A stretch of DNA of 64,000 nt from Erysipelotrichaceae bacterium 66202529. GTDB taxonomy: Bacteria; Bacillota_I; Bacilli_A; Erysipelotrichales; Erysipelotrichaceae. Under the pieces are notes generated by a model. The model saw only the letters and a program-made list of their open reading frames with translations. It did no database searches and was not told where the DNA came from. The translations under genes were made by a program, and so were the position numbers. Positions 18,076 to 25,543 of this stretch are shown piece by piece; the stretch's first letter is position 1; each line of letters starts with the position of its first letter. The stretch covers positions 2,108,001-2,172,000 of the forward strand of contig CP046174.1 of the NCBI GenBank assembly GCA_017161075.1. Reading direction: 5' to 3'.

Positions 18076-18984
18076 ATGAAACATTTACTGACACTTGCAG
18101 ATCTCACCAAGGAAGAGCTGTACGGTCTGCTGGATTTGGCGGACAGTCTGAAAAAGGAAGTAAAAAAGGGAGTATTCACACCTTATCTGCGCAATAAGAC
18201 GCTGGGGATGATTTTTACCAAATCATCCACAAGAACCCGTGTATCCTTTGAAACCGGAATGGCACAGCTGGGCGGTACGGCGCTCTATCTGAATGCCAAT
18301 GATATGCAGCTGGGGCGCGGGGAGCCAATCAAGGATACTGCCCGGGTATTATCCCGTTATCTTGACGGCATTATGATTCGTACGTACAAGCAATCGGATT
18401 TAGAGGAGCTTGCCGAGTATGGCAGCATTCCTATTATCAACGGCTTGACGGATTATGTGCATCCCTGTCAGGTGCTGGCGGATCTGCAGACGATACGCGA
18501 GCATAAGGGGACTCTGGAGGGCTTGAAGATGTGCTTCATCGGTGCCGGAAACAATATGGCCAATTCCCTGATCAACGGTGGTATTCTGGCCGGCATGGAG
18601 GTGGCATGTGCCTGTCCGCTGGAATATCTGCCGGATGCGGATATCGTGAAGCGTGCGAATGCAAGCGGGCGTTTTACACTGACACAGGATGTACTGGAGG
18701 CTGCGAAGGATGCGGATGTGCTGGTAACCGATGTATGGGCAAGCATGGGAGAGGAACAAGAAGCAGCACAGCGCAGAAAAATATTTGAGGGCATCTATCA
18801 GATCAATGATGCAGTTATGGCAGCGGCGAAAGCGGATGCTATGGTGCTGCACTGTCTGCCTGCACACAGAGAAGAGGAAATCACCGAAAAGGTGTTTGAA
18901 GCACATGCGGATGAAATTTTCGATGAAGCGGAAAACCGTCTGCATGCACAAAAGGCAGTCCTTGTGACACTGATGAAGGATTGA
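18076..18984 (+). CDS. argF: Ornithine carbamoyltransferase
   Basis: A 302-residue transcarbamylase joining ornithine and carbamoyl phosphate to citrulline. The carbamoyl phosphate motif SSTRTR, the YVHPCQ segment and the ornithine-binding HCLPAHR loop are all conserved. It might alternatively serve catabolic arginine deiminase metabolism (arcB), but its place as last gene of a biosynthetic operon and the immediate terminator favour argF. AAGGAGG precedes the ATG. No carAB genes are found in the window, so carbamoyl phosphate must come from elsewhere. Confidence 0.96.
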   Translation: MKHLLTLADLTKEELYGLLDLADSLKKEVKKGVFTPYLRNKTLGMIFTKSSTRTRVSFETGMAQLGGTALYLNANDMQLGRGEPIKDTARVLSRYLDGIMIRTYKQSDLEELAEYGSIPIINGLTDYVHPCQVLADLQTIREHKGTLEGLKMCFIGAGNNMANSLINGGILAGMEVACACPLEYLPDADIVKRANASGRFTLTQDVLEAAKDADVLVTDVWASMGEEQEAAQRRKIFEGIYQINDAVMAAAKADAMVLHCLPAHREEEITEKVFEAHADEIFDEAENRLHAQKAVLVTLMKD

Positions 18985-18989
18985 TGAGA

Positions 18990-19024
18990 AAACGGATGAT
19001 GAAGGATATCATCCGCTTTTTTTA
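18990..19024 (+). terminator. Terminator of the arginine operon
   Basis: CGGATGAT pairs with ATCATCCG around a short loop, then a run of seven T. It sits six bases after the argF stop codon. Confidence 0.9.
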
Positions 19025-19077
19025 GGAAGTAGCAGCCTGTATTTTCTATGGTTTTTCGTGTGTAATACAGGGAATTA

Positions 19078-19086
19078 TGATATAAT
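19078..19086 (+). promoter_or_regulatory. Extended -10 promoter element for the lipoprotein gene
   Basis: TGATATAAT is an extended -10 element located 26 bases before the start codon. The -35 region is poor. Confidence 0.5.
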
Positions 19087-19111
19087 CAACACAGACAAAT
19101 GAGGTGAACAT

Positions 19112-19729
19112 ATGAAAAAAATCGTTCTGCTGCTGATGGTTAGCCTGCTCTGCGCCTGCAGTGCAAATACAAAAAAAGAGCAAACAAAAACAAACACAAA
19201 GGATTCCTACTGTACGGATGAGTCAGATAAAAGCAGTGCCTGCGGCATTGATGAAAGTGCAGATATGAGTGGCTATCAGGATTTCAAGGATACCAAAAAT
19301 CAGTTTGTGGAATCCGATATGAAGGAGGCGCTTTCCGTATTCCAGAAAAAGGAAAGTGCAATTCTGTATTTCGGCTATCCAGGCTGTCCATGGTGTGTGG
19401 AAGCATTGCCCATCATGAATGAGGTCGCAAAGGCAGATAAGCAGCATATCTTATACATACAAACAAGAGATGACAAAAAGGAGCTGCTGTATACACAGGA
19501 TCAGAAAAAAGAAATGATTTCCTATACGAAGCAGTTTATGGAAAAGGACGATGAAGGGGAGTATCAGTTATATGTACCCTTTGTTGTTGTAGTAAAGGAT
19601 GGGAAAGCTGTATCCGGACATATCGGGACAGTGGATGGTCATGATGCACATGAGCGCAGCATGACGGATAAGGAAAAACAGGAGCTGAAAAAGCTGTATG
19701 AGGATATGTTTTCCGCAGTAAGTAAATAG
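19112..19729 (+). CDS. Thioredoxin-like lipoprotein
   Basis: A 205-residue exported lipoprotein. The first 20 residues form a type II signal peptide ending in the lipobox LCAC, so the mature protein is anchored by its lipidated Cys on the outer face of the membrane. A Ser/Thr/Lys-rich linker with two further Cys residues leads into a thioredoxin-like domain with LYFGYPGCPWCVEALP, whose CPWC is a redox motif, and a cis-proline region YVPFVVVVKDG. It probably performs thiol-disulfide exchange outside the cell. It is followed after 13 bases by an ECF S component and the two are likely cotranscribed. No cytochrome or disulfide-bond system lies nearby. Confidence 0.85.
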   Translation: MKKIVLLLMVSLLCACSANTKKEQTKTNTKDSYCTDESDKSSACGIDESADMSGYQDFKDTKNQFVESDMKEALSVFQKKESAILYFGYPGCPWCVEALPIMNEVAKADKQHILYIQTRDDKKELLYTQDQKKEMISYTKQFMEKDDEGEYQLYVPFVVVVKDGKAVSGHIGTVDGHDAHERSMTDKEKQELKKLYEDMFSAVSK

Positions 19730-19742
19730 GGAGGTACGCTGT

Positions 19743-20264
19743 ATGAGTAATCAGGTTAAACGGCTGACACTGTCGGCCTTCTTTCTGGCATTGGGACTGG
19801 TTCTGCCCTTTGCTTTTCATTCCTTTGGGCCGCAGGCAGGAGCTGTATTTCTGCCGATGCATATTCCTGTGCTGCTGTGCGGGTTTGTCTGTGGGCCGGC
19901 CTACGGAGCGCTGGTAGGTGTCGTAACACCGCTACTTTCCAGTGCATTGACCGGTATGCCGCCATTGATGCCGACAGGGATTGCCATGTGTCTGGAGCTG
20001 GCAGCCTATGGCTTGTTAAGCGGATTCATGACAAAAAAGCTACCGCTGTATCCTTCTTTAATTATCACCATGCTTGCCGGAAGAGCAGTCAGCGGACTGG
20101 CAAATCTGGTGCTGCTGAGTATGGCGGGGAAGGCCTATACACTGCATATTTTTCTGACCGCAGCTTTCATAACTGCGATACCGGGCATTTTACTGCAGCT
20201 GGTAATCGTACCGCTGCTGGTAAGCGTTGTAAAAAAGGTAGAGGTCAGAAAAGCGGAGGATTGA
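19743..20264 (+). CDS. ECF transporter S component (substrate unknown)
   Basis: A 173-residue membrane protein with five to six hydrophobic helices that matches the substrate-binding S components of energy-coupling factor vitamin importers. LTLSAFFLALGLVLPF at the N-terminus, LPMHIPVLLCGFVCGP and the Ala/Gly-rich helix 3 are typical of the ECF_trnsprt family. S components work with a shared EcfA-EcfA'-EcfT module, which is not in this window, so this would be a solitary group II type. Folate, pantothenate and other vitamin substrates are all possible. It follows the thioredoxin-like lipoprotein closely. Confidence 0.8.
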   Translation: MSNQVKRLTLSAFFLALGLVLPFAFHSFGPQAGAVFLPMHIPVLLCGFVCGPAYGALVGVVTPLLSSALTGMPPLMPTGIAMCLELAAYGLLSGFMTKKLPLYPSLIITMLAGRAVSGLANLVLLSMAGKAYTLHIFLTAAFITAIPGILLQLVIVPLLVSVVKKVEVRKAED

Positions 20265-20513
20265 TGTACGCAAGGTTCCTGCAGCTTTATCGTTGGCGGT
20301 TCTGCATAAAAAGAGCAGGGTAACCGGTGATGTGTGGAAAGCGTATGCAAGTGAATCTGAAGCTGCCTTTTAGTAAGGTAAGAAGCTATCATATAACTGC
20401 ACCTTAGGCTGTATATCAGACCTTATGGAGGTAAGTGATTCATCGGATTCCAAAGGCTTCAGTTCGTATGGTACGGATCACGATATTCAAATAATCCATA
20501 TACTAAAAGCAAT
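20265..20513. other. Intergenic region without recognisable features
   Basis: Between the ECF gene and the convergent xpt terminator I see no ribosome binding site with an adequate reading frame and no clear RNA structure. Confidence 0.4.
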
Positions 20514-20548
20514 GAAAAAAGCCGAACAGCTGATGTGTCCGGCTTTTA
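20514..20548 (-). terminator. Terminator of xpt
   Basis: AAAAGCCGGACA and TGTTCGGCTTTTTT (minus strand) form a stem with a T-rich tail shortly after the xpt stop codon. Confidence 0.85.
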
Positions 20549-20559
20549 TAATATTCTGC

Positions 20560-21150
20560 TTATACTGTTTGATATTCCTCACTGACAAAGGTGATTCTTC
20601 CCTGTGATAGAGAAGCGATGCGAGCCTGTGAATATACAGGATATCCCAGTGCCTCCACCTTGGAGCGACCCGGCTGAAAGGCTTTTTCAATAACGATACC
20701 GATTCCCTCAATGATTGCTCCGGCCTGCTTTAAAATCTCAATGCCGCCAAGACATGCCTCTCCGTTTGCCATAAAGTCATCCAGAAATAAAACATGATCC
20801 TCGGCAGAAAGATATTTTTTACTGCAAATGATATCGTAATCCTTGTTCTTTGTAAAGGAATGAATCTGACACGTATACAAATCATCCTTCATGATGCGTG
20901 AGGTATCCTTCTTAAAGTATACAACAGGAACCTGAAGCAGATAGCCCAGCATGACTGCCGGTGCAATCCCACTTGTTTCTATCGTTGCTATCTTTGTGAT
21001 ATGCTTATCCTTGAAATGCTCCTGAAAATCCTTCGCAAGCTCCATCATCAGCTGAGCATCAATTTGATGATTTAAGAAGGCATCGACCTTTAAAACGTCC
21101 TCATTCAAAGCATTGCCGTATTTTTCTATATATTCTTCCAGTAATCTCAT
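20560..21150 (-). CDS. xpt: Xanthine phosphoribosyltransferase
   Basis: A 196-residue purine salvage enzyme that makes XMP from xanthine and PRPP. The N-terminus MRLLEEYIEKYG and the LNHQIDAQLM segment match the Xpt family, and the PRPP-binding signature is LFLDDFMANGEA. KIATIETSGIAPA provides the pyrophosphate loop. The start follows GAGAGGAAG; a much longer in-frame opening upstream lacks any signal and crosses the promoter. It is a single gene here, whereas in Bacillus xpt is followed by the xanthine permease pbuX. Confidence 0.93.
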   Translation of the reverse strand: MRLLEEYIEKYGNALNEDVLKVDAFLNHQIDAQLMMELAKDFQEHFKDKHITKIATIETSGIAPAVMLGYLLQVPVVYFKKDTSRIMKDDLYTCQIHSFTKNKDYDIICSKKYLSAEDHVLFLDDFMANGEACLGGIEILKQAGAIIEGIGIVIEKAFQPGRSKVEALGYPVYSQARIASLSQGRITFVSEEYQTV

Positions 21151-21217
21151 ACAAACGCTTCCTCTCTCCCTATGTACTAAACTGTATAAAAAAACGAGAT
21201 TGATACTCATGGGTATA

Positions 21218-21246
21218 ATTATAATATGCACAAAGGGAAATAGCAA
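21218..21246 (-). promoter_or_regulatory. Promoter of xpt
   Basis: On the minus strand TTGCTA and TATAAT are separated by exactly 17 bases. The expected leader to the start codon is only about 60 bases, too short for the purine riboswitch plus terminator usual for xpt. Confidence 0.75.
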
Positions 21247-21373
21247 TCCTTTTTTAATTACATAAGAACGGAGTACCGGAAGCAAAGATTCTGGAAAAAG
21301 CAGCCAGTTTCCATGCGGGAATACTTGCGGCTGAAGAATGCCTGTGGTATGATGTTGAACAATGAGGTGAATT

Positions 21374-22258
21374 ATGAAAAAAATATACGCAAATATGATA
21401 CTGGTGATTGTTACCGTTGTCTGGGGAGGCGGCTTTATTGCCACGGACGGGGCTTTGGACGCGCTCTCTCCGTTTTATATCATGATGATACGTTTTGTGG
21501 GGGCTGCTGTTTTTCCATTGCTGATTTGCTGGAAAAAGCTGCGCAATCTGGATCGGACAACCATAGGTCATGGCATTATAACCGGGATTTTTCTGTTTCT
21601 GGCCTTTGCCTTTCAAACCTTTGGGTTGAAGTACTCCACCCCGAGCAAAAATGCCTTTCTAACAGCGACAAATGTGGTCTTTGTGCCATATCTGCTCTGG
21701 CTGTTTCTGCACCGGCGTCCATCCCGAAAAGAGCTGATTGCCTCTTTGCTGTGCATAGCAGGCATTGCGCTGCTGACACTGAAAAAGGATGCCCTTATGC
21801 TGGGAATCGGTGATATACTCTCACTTATATGCGCTTTGTTTTTTGCCTTGCACATCATTGCGCTGGAACGCTACTCCGCCCATGTGGACACAGTATGTAT
21901 GACTGCTTTGCAAATGCTGACAGCAGGGGTGATATCCACCATCTGTGCGCTGACCATGGAACAGCCGCCTGTCTCTTTTGACTGGCATGCTGCTGGGAAT
22001 GTAGCATATCTGATTTTTGTATCCACGCTCCTCGCTTATCTCTTGCAGACCTTTGCACAGAAGTACACAACAGCCAACAGTGCATCCTTGATTCTGTCTA
22101 TGGAGGCTCTGTTTGCATCCATTTTCTCGTTTCTGCTGCTCGGTGAGGTGATGAGTCTGCCGATGATTATCGGTGCCTGTCTGATTTTTTCCTCCATTCT
22201 TTATATTGAATACAAGCCAAAGCGCAGAAAAAAAGAGGAAGGACCAAAAACCTGCTGA
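21374..22258 (+). CDS. DMT/EamA family transporter
   Basis: A 294-residue protein with ten predicted membrane helices in two EamA repeats, typical of drug/metabolite exporters (RhaT/YdcZ-like). The VVWGGGFIATDGALD start, the FGLKYSTPSKNAFLTATNVVFVP segment of repeat one and the SASLILSMEALFASIFSFLLLGE segment of repeat two are the conserved portions. The C-terminus is short, basic and cytoplasmic. It is divergent from xpt and stands alone. Substrate unknown. Confidence 0.85.
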   Translation: MKKIYANMILVIVTVVWGGGFIATDGALDALSPFYIMMIRFVGAAVFPLLICWKKLRNLDRTTIGHGIITGIFLFLAFAFQTFGLKYSTPSKNAFLTATNVVFVPYLLWLFLHRRPSRKELIASLLCIAGIALLTLKKDALMLGIGDILSLICALFFALHIIALERYSAHVDTVCMTALQMLTAGVISTICALTMEQPPVSFDWHAAGNVAYLIFVSTLLAYLLQTFAQKYTTANSASLILSMEALFASIFSFLLLGEVMSLPMIIGACLIFSSILYIEYKPKRRKKEEGPKTC

Positions 22259-22276
22259 AAAAAAATATAAATACAT

Positions 22277-22311
22277 AAAAAGCTGTAAATTTTCTATTTA
22301 CCGCTTTTTTT
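22277..22311 (+). terminator. Rho-independent terminator
   Basis: AAAAGCTGTAAA and TTTACCGCTTTTTT form an A/T-flanked stem around a short loop, just after the DMT transporter gene. Confidence 0.75.
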
Positions 22312-22325
22312 CTGCCTATGCTTTG

Positions 22326-22334
22326 TGATATAAT
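22326..22334 (+). promoter_or_regulatory. Extended -10 promoter element for the hydrogenase gene
   Basis: TGATATAAT is an extended -10 element about 58 bases before the start codon. Confidence 0.5.
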
Positions 22335-22391
22335 TAACATGTTAAAAAAAGCACAAGTTAGGAAAGCTGCTTTTGTATAGAGGAGGATATT

Positions 22392-23840
22392 ATGTCATTA
22401 TTTGATCACGAAGCCAGACAGTTTAAATTCGACGTATTGAGAGAGGTTAGTAAACGTGCGTTTGATGGAAGACTGAACGATGACGTCTGTGATGAGGTAG
22501 CGAATCTGTTGATTCCGGGGAAACATGCAGAATTTCGCTGCTGTATTTATAAGGAAAAGGAAATTATTCGGCAGAGAACCAGAATGGCGCTGGGAAAACC
22601 ACCGGTACCGGTAGAGAACGATAACAAGCGACAGATCGTCCGTGTGATCGAAGCGGCCTGTGACGGCTGCAGCATTCATAAGATCCAGGTCACGGATAAC
22701 TGCCGGAAATGTATGGCGAAGGCGTGTCTTTCCGCCTGTAAATTTGATGCAATCCACATGGGAGAGGATCATGCCTTCATCGATTATGATAAATGTAAGG
22801 AATGCGGTGCCTGTAAAAATGCATGTCCGTTCAATGCTATTGTTGAAACACAGCGTCCTTGTATGAAAAGCTGTCCGGTGGACGCAATTCGTATGGGAGA
22901 GGACGGTCTTGCGAAAATAGACGAAGCGAAATGCATTAACTGCGGTGCCTGTCAGGCAAAATGTCCGTTTGGGGCGATTGAGGATATGTCCTGGATGCTG
23001 GATGTCATTGAATTACTGAAAAGCGGTGAAGAGGTATATGCTGTATTTGCCCCTGCGATTCAGGGACAGTTTGACAGTGCGACGCTGCCACAGATCATGC
23101 AGGCAATGCGTGAGCTTGGTTTTCATGAGGTATATGAAGCGGCAATCGGAGCAGATGCTGTTGCATGGTATGAAAAAGAAGATGCGAAAAAGCATAAGGC
23201 AGAGGGTCAAAAAATCACCACCTCCTGCTGTCCGGCATTTGTCAACATGGCAAAGCAGCACTTCCCGACAGTTTATGAAAGCAGTGTATCCCATATGGTC
23301 AGCCCGATGGTTGCGACAACACGTTATCTGAAAAAGCATCATCCGGGATGCAAGGTGGTATTCGTCGGCCCATGTGTTGCGAAAAAGCAGGAGGTGCAGG
23401 ATAGTGAAGTTGATTTCTGCATCACGTTTGAGGAGCTTGGGGCAATGTTTGTATCTAAGCATATCTCTCCGGAGGATGTAGTCGCAAAGGATGAGGACAC
23501 TGCATCTGCATACGGACGCTTCTTCTCTGTGGGCGGCGGTGTTTCCAAGGCTGTGGCAGTTGCACTGCAGGAAAATAACGATGAAGCTGTGACAGCGGAA
23601 TATGCGGATGGAAGTGATGCATGCAAGAAGGCATTGCTGATGATGAAGGTAAATCGTTTCCAGGCGGATATTTTGGAAGGTATGGCGTGTCAGGGGGGCT
23701 GTATCTGCGGTCCGGCTACCATTGAAAATATGCCAAAGGCAAAAGCACGCATGACAAAGGAAAATATGGCAATCAAGGATAAGACGATTGCGTCAACGCT
23801 GGAGAAATATGATTTCTCTGATATTGATCTTCACAGATAA
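22392..23840 (+). CDS. Monomeric [FeFe]-hydrogenase with divergent H-cluster motifs
   Basis: A 482-residue iron-sulfur protein. Residues about 90-195 are rich in ferredoxin-type Cys motifs (CKECGACKNACP at 135-146, CINCGACQAKCP at 181-192, plus looser pairs) and should hold several [4Fe-4S] clusters. The C-terminal part has the three H-cluster loops: TSCCPAF (277-283), GPCVAKKQE (326-334) and EGMACQGGCICG (429-440). These provide the four cluster Cys ligands, but the canonical MPC is GPC, the canonical Trp after CCP is Phe, and the GGG-x-P after the last loop is missing. That pattern points to a non-prototypical monomeric subgroup, not an electron-bifurcating complex. The likely role is fermentative or sensory H2 chemistry with ferredoxin. 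HydEFG maturases are not in the window. Confidence 0.85.
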   Translation: MSLFDHEARQFKFDVLREVSKRAFDGRLNDDVCDEVANLLIPGKHAEFRCCIYKEKEIIRQRTRMALGKPPVPVENDNKRQIVRVIEAACDGCSIHKIQVTDNCRKCMAKACLSACKFDAIHMGEDHAFIDYDKCKECGACKNACPFNAIVETQRPCMKSCPVDAIRMGEDGLAKIDEAKCINCGACQAKCPFGAIEDMSWMLDVIELLKSGEEVYAVFAPAIQGQFDSATLPQIMQAMRELGFHEVYEAAIGADAVAWYEKEDAKKHKAEGQKITTSCCPAFVNMAKQHFPTVYESSVSHMVSPMVATTRYLKKHHPGCKVVFVGPCVAKKQEVQDSEVDFCITFEELGAMFVSKHISPEDVVAKDEDTASAYGRFFSVGGGVSKAVAVALQENNDEAVTAEYADGSDACKKALLMMKVNRFQADILEGMACQGGCICGPATIENMPKAKARMTKENMAIKDKTIASTLEKYDFSDIDLHR

Positions 23841-23856
23841 ATAAAATTACGGAAGC

Positions 23857-23917
23857 AATACGGTTCTCTAAAACAGTGGTACTTCTATCGCTGACAAAGA
23901 GAACCGTATTTTTATAT
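23857..23917 (+). terminator. Rho-independent terminator
   Basis: ATACGGTTCTCT pairs perfectly with AGAGAACCGTAT, with a loop of about 28 bases and a T-run after it. Confidence 0.85.
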
Positions 23918-24072
23918 CGGAAAATCACAACGCACAGCAAGGTGATGGAAAAGGATATCATAATACAGAATAGTGCTATCCCGGCTGTTTTTTGTCATAA
24001 AGGAAGAACGTTTTACAAAATTCTACAAATCTCATACCATATACAGCTGTATAATTCAGGCAGGTGATGGAT

Positions 24073-24408
24073 ATGAAAATGTGTTATGCACTGCAGCCGG
24101 GCTTCTATCAGACATTCAGCAAAGCAGGGGATATTACTGTCCTTTTTCATGAGATGCAGGAGCAGCAGAGAAACAAAATTCTGATCGCTATTGATGTGGC
24201 ATCGCTGCAGAAAAGTGCGGAGGCTTTCTTTCAAAAGGAAATTCAGCGAAGCGGAAACTGTCTGTATTACGATCATTTTTTAAAATCCTGCATTTATGAA
24301 GTAGAGATTCAGGATGGTGTAGCATGTCTGAATGATTGTACGAATCCGTTTTATCAGCTGCTGAAAAGAAAATATCGCTGTCTTATCGTTCAAGAAGTGG
24401 ATAAATAG
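24073..24408 (+). CDS. Hypothetical protein, 111 aa
   Basis: A small soluble protein not recognised. It has no signal peptide, no membrane segment and no metal-binding motif, although five Cys residues are scattered along it. Composition (KILIAIDVASLQKSAEAFFQKE) is that of a normal folded cytosolic protein with mixed alpha/beta character. The ATG eight bases after the AGGTGAT-type ribosome binding site was chosen over a GTG and an ATG just upstream. It is followed 65 bases later by the UPF0154 gene. A strong terminator precedes it, so it probably has its own promoter; CTGTATAAT just upstream could be a -10. Confidence 0.65.
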   Translation: MKMCYALQPGFYQTFSKAGDITVLFHEMQEQQRNKILIAIDVASLQKSAEAFFQKEIQRSGNCLYYDHFLKSCIYEVEIQDGVACLNDCTNPFYQLLKRKYRCLIVQEVDK

Positions 24409-24473
24409 GGCGAAAAGTATTGTAAAATCTCGTTAAAAATAGTAAAATATCCTTATTGTAAGGAGGATTACAT

Positions 24474-24689
24474 ATGGATTTTTTAAGCTCTGTGTTATTT
24501 ACCCTTGTAGGATTGGCGATTGGGGGATTCCTCGGTTTCTATTTCACAAAAAAGAAATTCGAGAAAGAACTTAGAGAAAACCCGCCTATCAACGAGAAAA
24601 TGATTCGTGCGATGTTTTTACAAATGGGAAGAAAACCATCTGAGGCTCAGATTAAACAGATAATGAAGTCAGTGAACGCAAACAGATAA
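24474..24689 (+). CDS. UPF0154 (YneF) family small membrane protein
   Basis: A 71-residue protein with one N-terminal membrane helix (LFTLVGLAIGGFLGFYF) followed by a basic KKKFEKEL linker and the family-specific tail ENPPINEKMIRAMFLQMGRKPSEAQIKQI. These features match the UPF0154/YneF family of Firmicutes and Mollicutes. Its function is not established. AAGGAGG is ideally placed upstream. Confidence 0.9.
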   Translation: MDFLSSVLFTLVGLAIGGFLGFYFTKKKFEKELRENPPINEKMIRAMFLQMGRKPSEAQIKQIMKSVNANR

Positions 24690-24717
24690 TACACGGTGAT
24701 GGCCGTGTTTTATTTTA
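24690..24717 (+). terminator. Rho-independent terminator
   Basis: ACACGG and CCGTGT form a compact stem around GATGG-type loop bases, followed by a T-rich tract right after the UPF0154 stop. Confidence 0.8.
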
Positions 24718-24811
24718 TCTAAATCTATCCTTTGTAGAAATATTTTACAGCTTTCTTTATTCTGACAATTTCCTAACGAATGTGTAAGTTAAGTGTACAA
24801 CGAAATAAGTA

Positions 24812-24820
24812 TGTTATAAT
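24812..24820 (+). promoter_or_regulatory. Extended -10 promoter element for the glycosyltransferase gene
   Basis: TGTTATAAT lies only 15 bases before the GTG start, so the expected leader is extremely short. Confidence 0.5.
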
Positions 24821-24835
24821 AACAGTGGTGATAAA

Positions 24836-25543
24836 GTGAAGATTATAAGAAAGCTGTTCCTGATTTTCCTGCTGATCATTGTAATCCTTCTTACGCTTTT
24901 TATAGGACTCGGCTTTGTGAATTATGTCAAGGCGACCAATGATGTCAGCATACAGGAAAAGGTAAAAGAAATAAAGAGCAGGGATTCCTACGTATCCTAT
25001 GATGAAATCAATGAGAATCTGTTAAAGGCAACGGTTGCGATAGAGGATCGGCGTTTTTATGAGCATCATGGTGTGGAATATCGTTCCATGGCAAGAGCCC
25101 TCTATCAGAATGTGGTTGCACGGGAAATCCGCGGTGGAGGCAGTACGATTACGCAGCAGCTGGCAAAGAATATGTACTATACCTATCAGCCCTCCTATCT
25201 ACGCAAGGTCAGTGAGATTTTCACGGCGTATGATTTGGAAAAGGAGCTGAGCAAAAAGGAAATACTGGAGCTGTATGTGAATGTGATCAACTATGGGGAC
25301 AATCATATCGGCATCCGGGAAGCTAGTGAAGGCTATTTCCATAAGAAACCAAAGGATTTGACACTGGATGAAGCAACCTTACTTGCGGGACTTCCGCAAT
25401 CTCCTGCCAATTATCAGCTAAGCAATCATGAGGATGTGGCAAGAAGACGGCAGATTCAGGTGTTGAATGCAATGGTTCGAGAGTCAATGATCAACGAGGA
25501 TGAAAAAATGGCAGTGATAAAGCAGGCAGAGTCTGACAGATAA
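24836..25543 (+). CDS. Monofunctional peptidoglycan glycosyltransferase (GT51)
   Basis: A 235-residue enzyme with an N-terminal membrane anchor (about residues 7-28) and a GT51 domain that polymerises lipid II into glycan strands on the outer face of the membrane. The catalytic Glu lies in VAIEDRRFYEHHG, and GGSTITQQLAKN is the second hallmark motif. KELSKKEILELYVNVINYG and EASEGYFHKKPKDLTLDEATLLAGLPQSP are the remaining conserved stretches. No transpeptidase domain follows, so it is the stand-alone type (MtgA/Mgt-like) and not a class A PBP. A GTG start is used, preceded by a weak GGTGAT. It appears monocistronic. Confidence 0.92.
   Translation: MKIIRKLFLIFLLIIVILLTLFIGLGFVNYVKATNDVSIQEKVKEIKSRDSYVSYDEINENLLKATVAIEDRRFYEHHGVEYRSMARALYQNVVAREIRGGGSTITQQLAKNMYYTYQPSYLRKVSEIFTAYDLEKELSKKEILELYVNVINYGDNHIGIREASEGYFHKKPKDLTLDEATLLAGLPQSPANYQLSNHEDVARRRQIQVLNAMVRESMINEDEKMAVIKQAESDR

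Noticed and set aside
21151..21373. Purine riboswitch for xpt
   Set aside because: The expected three-way junction sequences are not visible and the leader from the predicted promoter is too short.
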